From assembly GCA_035578175.1 (NCBI GenBank), contig JAQMRL010000008.1, forward strand, positions 65,939,041-66,003,040: 64,000 nucleotides of DNA, read 5' to 3'. Positions 55,735-64,000 of this stretch are shown here, piece after piece (position 1 is the stretch's first letter; every line of letters begins with the position of its first letter). The position numbers and the translations under genes were made by a program. The DNA comes from Catonia carolina. Taxonomy: Eukaryota; Arthropoda; Insecta; Hemiptera; Achilidae. The notes below the pieces were generated by a model, which saw only the letters and a program-made list of their open reading frames with translations, searched no databases and was not told the origin of the DNA.

Positions 55735-56120
55735 GGCTGAAGCTCTTGGACTAATCGTACGCGATACGGATACAATTTCAATTTTTTAGCTGCTTTCTGA
55801 AAATAGAATATGACAAACCAACTTGCGAGAAAAGTTTTCGTAAATTTTTCTGTGGAGAATTGAGCAACCTTGTTTTCACATTCTCTAAAACGTCATCTGT
55901 CAAGAGAGTTGGTCGACCATGACGTTTTCTGACGCAAACACTACTTGTCTCTCGTAATCGGTTTGTTAGCCTACAAATTAACATCTTTTCTGGTGGAGGA
56001 ATAGCAAAAAATGTAATTTGAAATGATTTTTTTACACTCGTATACGATTTCGTAGCAAAATATTGTTTAAGAATGAAAACCCGTTATTCTAGTGTAAAAG
56101 ACATTCTGTTCGTAACACAA
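55735..56120 (-). pseudogene. Mariner-like transposase, N-terminal HTH only
   Basis: Minus-strand start M-S-F-T-L-E, a stop, then R-V-F-I-L-K-Q-Y-F-A-T-K-S-Y, L-T-N-R-L-R-E-T-S-S-V, R-K-R-H-G-R-P-T-L-L-T-D-D-V, L-N-S-P-Q-K-N-L-R-K-L and, after a frameshift, K-A-A-K-K-L-K-L-Y-P-Y-R-V-R-L-V-Q-E-L. This is the paired HTH region of mariner-type transposases. The DDE domain is deleted, leaving a short element. Confidence 0.85.
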
Positions 56121-56173
56121 CCGGAAACAGTACAAAATTTTACTCAGCTCAGGGAGAATCAACTCTCACTGCC

Positions 56174-56341
56174 TTTTTTTGGTCTAACGTCCGACTGTTC
56201 TGCAATTACTGCTAAATGCAGACGGTGAAGGATAAAATGATTTTTTGTAACGTATGAAAGTATGCCGTGCCTGAATGGGATTCGAACTCAAGACCCCATG
56301 ATGAGAGGCGAGCACGTTACCAACTACGCCAATGCGGCCGG
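56174..56341 (-). repeat. tRNA-derived SINE-1, full length
   Basis: Minus strand, 168 bp. The A box region GGCGTAGTTGGTAACG (56317-56332) and B box AGTTCGAATCC (56278-56288) are at tRNA spacing. The body GAACAGTCGGACGTTAGACC ends in an A run. CAACTCTCACTGCC (56160-56173) and CAACTCACACAGCC (56342-56355) form a 14-bp target duplication with two differences. Related truncated copies: 41142-41282 and 43013-43148. Confidence 0.9.
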
Positions 56342-56457
56342 CAACTCACACAGCCGCATCTATGCCGGTTGAGTAGAGCTACCAATTTCATGTCACAAAA
56401 TAAAATTTCCCTTTCTTAGAAAAAAGTTACCAGACTAACTATTGGGTAACAGAACTA

Positions 56458-56797
56458 AGTAATCATTGTATATTGTGTGCAACATTTACAGGTAAATAAT
56501 ATGTAGTCAATTGAATTAACTGAATTCGATTATGTCTTATTACTTCCCCTTGCTCTATATTTTTATAAGATTTTTGCCCTTATTTGATCTTGTTTATCTA
56601 CAATATTAAATTTGTACAGCACTACAAATTATTGGTACATGCAAATTGAACTACCGTCACCCACGCAGCTCACAAGTATACGCTGTCATTTTTTGTTCAT
56701 CATTTTTCTGTTCAATCATCCAAAATCATTCTTCTACCTTGGATTCTTCAAGGTTCTATTATTTTACTTTCATTTACTTTTATTTTAGGTTTAGTTT
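56458..56797. other. No feature seen
   Basis: AT-rich spacer between the mariner derivative and a family A end. Confidence 0.4.
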
Positions 56798-56897
56798 ATT
56801 ACTTTCTCTTGCTTATAAAAATATATCTAGGAAGGAAAGTATTGTTTTCATGTCGATTTGTCGAAATCGAGTTTTCACCCGATATACACGTTTTCAG
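56798..56897 (+). repeat. Family A 5'-end fragment
   Basis: Starts TTACTTTCTCTTGC, then GGAAGGAAAGTATTGTTTTC and the following ~50 bp, and breaks in TTTTCAGGGA where a Jockey LINE begins. Confidence 0.75.
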
Positions 56898-57495
56898 GGA
56901 CTCTTGACGTTCCAGGCGATGCTTCAACCGATCTGGATGTATGGTAGTCAAATTTATGGTGCAGCAAGGTCATCAGTAATTTCACGAATACAACGTTTTC
57001 AAAGTAAATTCTTACGACTGATTACTAATTGCCCGAGTTCCAAGTTACGTATCCAATAGAACACTACACGATGACTTACGCGTTCCTTGTCAACGACACA
57101 TATCTAAAACTGTACCGTAGGTTCAGAGACATACTACACTATCATAACAATCCCGTAATATGAAATATAATTCTGCGGACCTACCAGGAATCGCACAAAG
57201 ACGACTGAAACGCAGATGGAGTAGAGACATGATACATTAACGCAACTGCAACCTTTAATACGTATTGTAACCTCTTTTTGCTATAGGTTACGATCTGTAA
57301 TTATTGATTATCGATCTGTATCGATAATATTGGTTTTCTCTGTAGGCTCCTGCGCTCTTGCGGATTTTTGTTGTACTGATCTGCTTGGTGAATTTTGTAC
57401 GTGGCCGGTATTCTTTCTGTTCGTAGCCATGTTTGATAAAATGTTGTTGTGTTAATTTCTCTCTATGAATATACGTTCATTAAATTAAATTAAAA
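56898..57495 (+). pseudogene. Jockey-like LINE C-terminal fragment
   Basis: The open part to 57059 reads L-Q-P-I-W-M-Y-G-S-Q-I-Y-G-A, R-I-Q-R-F-Q-S-K-F-L-R-L-I-T-N-C-P. After frameshifts it continues L-K-L-Y-R-R-F-R-D-I-L-H-Y and ends A-Q-R-R-L-K-R-R-W-S-R-D-M-I-H with a stop at 57237-57239. A 3' UTR of about 250 bp ends in an ATTAAATTAAATTAAAA-type tail. The insertion point is inside a family A 5' end. Confidence 0.8.
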
Positions 57496-60400
57496 TGATT
57501 AATTATGATTAGCTGCGTTTTCCCGAATTGCTCGGTAAGTGTCGCACATTTTTTCTTAAATTTTTACTGGCAAAACAACCTTGGAAAGCTGAAACGGCTA
57601 TAATTCTTTTAAACTTGTAATAATGCCTTTGGGCGTGGCAGTTTGTAACTGATTCTGTAATTTTTTTATTTTATCGTTATTCTACTTGGATCTGTTATGG
57701 ATCGTGTATTTTTTTTATTTTGATAAAACTATGTTGTAATTGCTAAATTTATTTGTAACAATTAACTGTTAATTATACAAAAAGAAAATTTGTAATTCTA
57801 TTGAAAACTTTGCCAGTAAAAAGAAAATTGTTTTATTCTTATGTTCATAATGCTTTATAATATATTTTACTTTATTTTCATTTGTAAAATTAAATTCTTT
57901 GGAAGTAGCGAAACCTTCTGTTTCGCTGGTTTTCCAGTTTGGTTAAATTTTAATTGCTTGTGAATTGTGTTCCACTTAGGGTTGAAGTAATACACTGAAG
58001 TAACGTATTGAAGTAACATGTTGAAGTAATATATGGAAGTACCATGTCAGAAAATTGTGCGAAGCTTATGATAAACTTGGGAGTTGGTGTTCGATGATGG
58101 AATTGTTTTTAATTGTATAATGATGCATAGATCAATATCACGCTGAAAATGAGTCTGGGACCATTTATTTTACTACATGCAGCTGATCTGTTCCAAAAAC
58201 AAAAGTAGCCTGCAAAACCGAAATCCATAAATCGATCTTCGCTTTATTTGAGGAAGTATACATCTACTAATACGGTATGAGATTATTTTCTTTATTTTAT
58301 TGGGATAAACTAATCTTGATCTTCAAGTACCATCGAACGAATTCTTCTAGAAATCAATATCATGTTTATTTAGGTCTAGAAATGTCAGAATTGGCTTAAC
58401 ATAAATCGACACGCACATTACTTAGACTAAATGTAATGCAGCATTATATATTAATATTTTTTAAAACCTTGAAACCTTAAGCAAAATTATACTAGAAAAT
58501 TAAATTTTAAAACTATTATAAATTATTTGAATATTTATATAAAAGGAGCTATTGCCGGCTACGACTTAGCGAATTTTACCATATTCTTTTTCAAAATTTA
58601 AACCTATCTATGCAAAACTACTTTCTTTGTGAAACCAAATTTTTTTAATACAATTTGTTCTCAAATTATATTTCTTTCTCTTAAAATTTATTGTTAAAAA
58701 GTAATTCTGCTTATTTAATGCTTAATATACCTACTGATTTAACCTAAATTGGGTTAAAAATAATAATTTGTGGTAGTTAGTTAAATGATTACAAACTTTG
58801 GATCCTAATTCTGTTTAAAAAAAAAAGAGTAAACATCTTGCAAGATTATACTATTTGTACATGATCGATCAAATATTTTAATTGGATAATTATTTAACTA
58901 TTATTTTATTTTTTTTGAAAATTTATTAACTGATATTATTATTATAATTATTGAAAATAATTAACTGCCATTTTCGCCACATTTACTTGATTTTGTTCTT
59001 ATAATTAAAATTTTGTTACTAATTATTTTATGTGTCTTATTTATAAATCACAACAACGATTTCGTTTTCCTTATATTTCTAGTAACCAAAAGCCAGTTTT
59101 GCAAATATTTTTGGTGTCTAGGTGTGACATCGTGCAAAGTGGTTACAGTATACAAAATATAATTTAAATTAACACATTGTATCGTTATCTGGAGAGCTAT
59201 CGCTGGGTGCTGTCCTCCTCAAATCCATTAACGCGGTTGGTTTTTTTAAATTTTTTTGTTAATTTAGTAGTGAAAGTTTTTGCTCGTTGTTCTTCTACAG
59301 TTGCAAAATAAATAAAGCAATAAATAATGGGTAGTTTTGACCGTCTTTCTAATAGCCTGTATAACTGTTTCAGTCTATTGTATAGTAGTTGTCAAAATAA
59401 ACTTAAAAAATTAAGAAATAATAATTTACCAGCAAGTAGTACTACTAAATAAATTAATAAGGAAACATGTTTCTACTTTATGAATTGCTCGAATAAATAT
59501 ATGAGCCATATATGTCACATGCAATTTGCAACTTTAGTTCAAAAGGAAATATGATAGTTTAATTTTGAACTTTACTACTGAATGGTGTGAACACAGTTAT
59601 ATTGTAACTTTGGACAATTTATGGGAAACAACATCATGTACATATTTGGCCTAAAGACAAATATCACTTTAACAAATTATCGTAGTAGGTATATTATAAC
59701 GTATTATTCACCCGTATTGATCTGTCATAATTTTGGAAAAATTAAATTTACTTTAAACAATCTTGTTCGATACACTTTTTCTTGAATCCTCCGAGACAAA
59801 AATCATTGTTTATGCATTTAAACATATGTTTAAATATTTTTATGGTTTCCTGAACATTTTGATGGTTTACTAAGCCAGAATATTAATTTCTAACGACTGT
59901 AAGCAAGATTTAAAAACTGTATTAGTTCTCTCCTGATTAACTAAAAATATTTAGTTTATTATTTTTTGAAAGGAAATTTAATTTTTAGTTTTGTATAACA
60001 CCTCAAATCAGGACTATTTTAAAACCAAATTGAATTTGGAGATTTGGGACGATTAAGGACGAATTCTCCATGGCTTTTTCTTTTTCTGAAATAGCTGCTT
60101 TTCGGAAGCTTTTGCTGAAATAATTTAGCAATTAATTTGTCTTCGTTTAATCCATCAGAATCCGATTCTGAACTTAGTAATAAATTATTATACGAGCACT
60201 TTGCATTCATCAGACACATTTTAAATACAACGTATAGACATGCAGTGATAACAGAACTACGCCTCAACCTTTGCTCTCCCTGCGCGCAGTCAACTCTGTC
60301 CTGCTTTACCCTGCGTCCCCTCGTCACCCTGCGTCGCAACTTGCGCCCGGCCTTACAGTAGATCGACTATACGCCATAACACTGTACTAATCATCTCATT

Positions 60401-61079
60401 GCTATTCGCTAGGCAGTAGGCTGCCTAGTGTAGTGATACAAGCGGGCGGTGTTTTCACTATTGGTTGTAGACGAACCCTACTGTTTGGGATTTGCTTATG
60501 AGCTCATTATTTTGTACGTTCATATGTGTGTGATATTATTGTTATTACTATTATTATGTATGTGATTTTATTATCATCGAGTGTCCAATCGTAAAAGTGT
60601 GTTCTTAATATTGTATGTTATCAAAAAAGCTCTATTAAATGGCCGAGACTAGTAGGAAAAGAAATTTCACCGTACACAATAAGGCAAGAACTTAAATTAA
60701 AAAATAGTTGATAAATGCAATGAGGAATGTAAAAAAAATTCTAACAAACTAAAATATAAAATTGGTAACACCAATTAATTATTAATTCAGCAAAAATAAT
60801 ATAGGCCTAATAATGGTTGTATTATATAATAAAGCTTGTAATTAAATTTTAATATAGTAAAAATTTACAATGTTTCAATATACCGTGATAAAAATAATTA
60901 ATTAATACAGCATTGAAATAATATTTCACTTCACACTGTTTTCATTTTAAAGAGCAATTCATCATACGTAACATACTTAAGTCATACGGTGACATTGAAT
61001 ATATTATTATATTTAGTTTGGATAGTACCCGTGACTACTACAAACGTAGTACAAGTAAAACGTAACTACTACTAACGCA
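57496..61079. other. AT-rich region with one GC-rich patch
   Basis: About 3.6 kb without recognisable elements. A GC-rich patch at 60240-60365 overlaps a 106-codon minus ORF (60019-60339). Its C-terminal part (S-S-E-S-D-S-D-G-L-N-E-D, K-L-F-Q-Q-K-L-P-K, H-G-E-F) loosely recalls the N-terminus of Harbinger-type transposases. That is too weak for a call. Confidence 0.4.
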
Positions 61080-61159
61080 ATCTCTCACAAAATTAGTGGC
61101 ATGATGCATTCCTCTCAGCTGCACAAAGCTTGGAATCGGGCAGTACTCTGTAATACTCT

Positions 61160-61395
61160 GCATTAAAAGGAACAAGATTTGAGTCTGTGGAAGCTGTAAA
61201 AGAAAATGCGGCACGTGTCCTGAAGGAGCTGACAGAACATGACTTCCAGCACTGTTTCCAACAATTGAAAATTCGCATGGAGCGTTGTAGGGATTTAGAA
61301 GGAGTGTATATTGAAGGTGACAATAAGTGGTTATGTTTAAAACAAAAATAAATTTTTTTACAACGTCTGTCTCGTTATTTAATAGCCGCACCTCG
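61160..61395 (+). mobile_element. Mariner-like 3' end: transposase C-terminus plus right terminus
   Basis: Plus-strand open reading from 61160 to the stop at 61349-61351: A-L-K-G-T-R-F-E-S-V-E-A-V-K-E-N, V-L-K-E-L-T-E-H-D-F-Q-H-C-F, and R-C-R-D-L-E-G-V-Y-I-E-G-D-N. This matches the 'FxxxExVxxxxxxxLxxIxxxDFxxCFxxWxxRxxxCIxxxGxYFEGDN' end of mariner transposases. The right end CGTTATTTAATAGCCGCACC-TCG reaches 61395, followed by TA. The rest of the element is missing upstream. Confidence 0.8.
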
Positions 61396-61399
61396 TATA

Positions 61400-62361
61400 C
61401 CTAGGAAAGAAGTATGTAGCAAAACTGGGAAAAGCAATAATCCGGGCTCAGTTCCTAGTAAATTATAGTAGAAATTATTTTAATTTATGAACATAGCGAA
61501 AGAGTACTCACAGTAACTTTACTTATTCTAAAACATATACCAGTAATTTCTAAGCTCAAAATTTAGATTCTACTCTTTTGCCTCCAACAAAGTGAACAAA
61601 ATATACGGTATCTCAGAAACAACTAGTAAACTGTTTCGAATAAATTAGGTCTATGTGTATGTGTAAGGTCCATTTTCATTCTTTACAACAGTGGTTGAAA
61701 ACACTACCACATGTACACAACATTAATAGTGGATTAGTAACTGTTAACTAGTTGGTCTCTACGAGAGTTTCATTAGCTTCCATAATTAGTGGTTTTAACC
61801 GTCTCTCCTGTCTCGTTCCTTTCTGTATGAACTCGAGGGCGTTTTATGTTACCCACTTCTCCTTTTTTCTCTTTACTAATTTGTTTACTCGTTCTCTCAT
61901 TCTTCTTACCCTTTCTAACGCAACCGCTTTTTGTTTTATTTTGTTATGCAGTAGCTAACTACCGCAATTATATAATGTTTTCTAACGTTCTTATAAAGAA
62001 ATTAAATAAAAATTAAACAAGAAAAACCATTGGCTTAAAAAGTTTTCGTTTTTTAAATTAAGTTTACAAAAAATATTTACTTAGAAGACAATCCTTGAGT
62101 TTATAATAATATTTTTCACCAAACACTCGTAACGTAAACAAATTTTGAAATTCTAAGAATTTTCCCTCGTTCAATCCTCAATATAGATAATGTTTCTAAA
62201 AATAAATAAATATTTGATAACTTAAACTTTAATTGACTCTTAAAACTTAAATACTTTCGGAAATTACAGAAACGTTAACTCTGCGGTCCGTGCCTCTTTA
62301 CTTTTTTGATAAAAGTGTGTATAATTAGTGATAGGTTTATACATACAATATTACTTTGGTA
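61400..62361. other. No feature seen
   Basis: AT-rich; a 68-codon ORF at 61752-61958 has no resemblance. Confidence 0.4.
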
Positions 62362-63475
62362 GCTGTTTTTCAGCTGATTTTCCTGAATCAAATCCTAATA
62401 AAAGTAGTTAGACTACTTTTATGCGGATTTGGATACTAGACAGTGGTTACTGGTGTACTTTGATGGTTGGGGTTCAAGTAAACATACTCTCTCAGGAATG
62501 GTCGGCCTAAATCTGTACAAGATTAATAATAATAATAATAATAAATTTGTTTCCATGATATTACACATTACATATAAAAGAAATTACCATAATACAACAT
62601 TTTTTACAGTATACTACTACCCTATTACGCTAGAGGTGATGGAAATAATCCAATCCAACTACGGACAAAACCATGTACTAGGATGGGTTGGAAGCTTTTA
62701 CATAAATATCAAAAAACTAAAGTATTAAAAATTAGCAGTAGCATTCAAAATCTACTATACTTTCTTGCCACACTTACTTAACTTACTAACTTAACCAATA
62801 CTATGCAATTTACTAACACTACGATTGTATCAATACATTACATTTTAATAAATATTAAACTTACACTATTTTTAATAAAATAAAGATATTAAATTACAAC
62901 CTAAAATTAAATAATTATTACATAATTTAAAAATTTAAAATAATAAAAAAAATTAAATATACTATTTTAGTTTCCTCTTGCCTCTTTAGTTATATCTACA
63001 TCTGAATATTGCTGACCATTTTTGCTATTTTCTCTCTACCTGTTTTGGCTATCCATTTTTTTAGTTCTTAATAAAATTTTAAACTCGTTAGATTTTTAGA
63101 TGGTTCGGGATCAGGTTATATATATTGGGTGCCAAGCACTCAAAATGATGCTGATAAAGAGCAATTCTCGCTCTCTCATAGTATATCTCTATTTCGCGTG
63201 TAGTACTCATGCCCTCTATTTTTCAAGTTACTTACGTTTACTTGAAGTCTTTTAATTATTTATTTCACGTACAGTTGTTTTATATCCATGACATAGAAAT
63301 CTGTAAATAACTGTTTCGTTGAATATCTACGCGGTTTATTACATAAACCATAGTGTATAGACTATACCTCATTTACACGTCATGCACATCATTTTCATCT
63401 CATTCAGTCATAGGGTTGTTTATTGTTCTTAAATTGAGTAGATTGCAACATGCGCACATGGGGATTAAAGTTAAA
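62362..63475 (+). repeat. SINE-2 copy split by an ~830-bp insertion
   Basis: Left part 62362-62522: B-box-like CCTGAATCAAATCC, TTTGGATACTAGACAGTGG, CTCTCTCAGGAATGGTCGG, CTGTACAAGA. Right part 63354-63475: TGTATAGACTATACCTCATT, CACATCATTTTCATCTCATT, then the SINE-2 3' end. TGTACAAGA and TGTATAGA at the two junctions look like a worn target duplication. Confidence 0.7.
62523..63353. other. Unidentified insertion inside SINE-2
   Basis: Begins with a (TAA)n run (62524-62542), which in reverse orientation would be a retroposon tail. The rest is AT-rich and matches nothing else in the window. Confidence 0.45.
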
Positions 63476-63787
63476 ATTTATATCCACACTTTGGAGGTTC
63501 ACGCTGTCTGATATCATACTGAGATTTCTTATAGGTGTTTATTCGGTTGTTTTAAATGTTAACCAGTAAAAAAATCTTTTTTAAAATATAGAAAGAAAAT
63601 TAGTTATTGAAGTTTTTTTTAAATATCAACAGGTTTCTGTTTAAATTGTTTCGTTTTTGATCAGTACTTATTCATTCTTTAAAAATTTGTAACATTTAGG
63701 CTTTTTTATTTAATCAGATTTTTTTAAATAAATAGACCAAATAACGGTTTTTTAGATTAACGTAAAACTTAGTATCATTTTGATTCA

Positions 63788-63882
63788 CTATCGAGCGTCC
63801 GTAGTGGAAGGTTGTGTTCTTGCTGTGCTCTTAATAGATAAGCGATTAGCCTGTCGGTTCAAGTTGTGCCGTTTGTTTTGTA
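63788..63882 (+). repeat. Possible tRNA-like SINE head
   Basis: Contains an A-box-like GCGTCCGTAGTGGAAGG and a B-box-like CGGTTCAAGTTGTG about 60 bp apart. No second copy, tail or target duplication is seen. Confidence 0.3.
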
Positions 63883-64000
63883 TGAAGTTATTAAAATTTT
63901 CATCATCATTATTATTACTATTATTGTTGTTATTCTTTGTTTAATTTTAAAAAAAACTATTTTTAAAACGCGCCGGCGTATATTTTTTAACGTAAGTTTA
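63883..64000. other. No feature seen; window end
   Basis: AT-rich with a short ATTATT-type repeat near 63908-63930. Confidence 0.4.

Larger units (their letters stand above)
55532..56455 (-). mobile_element. Mariner deletion derivative with >100-bp TIRs, one arm carrying a SINE
   Basis: Termini GTCCTCTTACCCAAT (left) and GTTCTGTTACCCAAT (right, read inward), flanked by TA at 55530-55531 and 56456-56457. Inverted similarity continues through TCTGGTAA, AAAGGGAAATTTT, GTTGGTAGCCCTACTCAACC and GTTGATTCTCC. The right arm is interrupted by a SINE (56174-56341). The interior encodes only a transposase N-terminus (55735-56120, minus). Confidence 0.85.

Noticed and set aside
60019..60339. Possible Harbinger transposase N-terminus on the minus strand
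   Set aside because: Only a loose acidic stretch and a GEF motif; no DDE landmarks or terminal repeats nearby.
1..64000. CRISPR array, rRNA, functional tRNA genes or bacterial operons
   Set aside because: No regularly spaced short repeats with unique spacers; tRNA-like pieces are all SINE heads with defective folds, bodies or tails; no ribosomal or operon-like sequence seen.

Overview
The window looks like intergenic nuclear DNA of an insect. It is AT-rich and has no operon-like gene layout. It holds many decayed Jockey-like and RTE-like LINEs, mariner, Harbinger and pogo-like DNA elements, several SINE families and long low-complexity AT stretches. The overall style suggests a hemipteran with a large genome, but I cannot name the species. 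I see no convincing host gene, no CRISPR array and no bacterial feature. Nearly every coding signal is a transposon protein, and nearly all of them are broken.

Layout. 1-8.9 kb: two copies of a ~0.85-kb hairpin-ended repeat (family A), two Jockey fragments, then plain AT-rich DNA. 8.9-17.5 kb: a 395-bp SINE-like repeat (family B), two RTE-like LINEs on the minus strand, and between them a decayed element with terminal inverted repeats whose gene is cut by a 5'-truncated LINE with a 13-bp target duplication. 18.1-20.6 kb: the only intact long ORF, a 565-residue single-exon protein lying within inverted repeats; it looks like a complete DNA transposon of a type I cannot assign. 20.7-25.3 kb: family A copies, one split by a Harbinger element, and a pogo-like non-autonomous element. 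25.8-34.4 kb: LINE tails, a GC-rich composite repeat, a mariner split by a LINE, and a Jockey LINE with an intact YADD inside an IS630/Tc1-like remnant. 35.0-39.7 kb: a solo LTR inside a family A copy, a Tc1/mariner remnant, and a second pogo-like copy split by a Jockey LINE. 39.8-48.9 kb: tRNA-derived SINEs with clear target duplications, a ~122-bp tandem array split by a family B copy, an LTR with a primer-binding site, another Jockey LINE and more A and B copies. 50.5-57.5 kb: a full family A copy, a 2.2-kb fold-back element with ~565-bp arms inside a SINE, and a mariner deletion derivative carrying a SINE in one arm. 57.5-64 kb: mostly plain AT-rich DNA with one mariner 3' end and a SINE split by an insertion.

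The elements work together only as a nested record of insertions. Target duplications and interrupted copies give a relative order: family A, the pogo-like and the mariner copies are old hosts; LINEs, SINEs, the LTR and Harbinger entered them later. The best candidates for something little described are the 2.56-kb element with the intact 565-residue ORF, the long-armed fold-back element, and family A, whose architecture resembles short non-autonomous Helentron-type (HINE) elements. All family names rest on motif recognition from memory; no database search was run.
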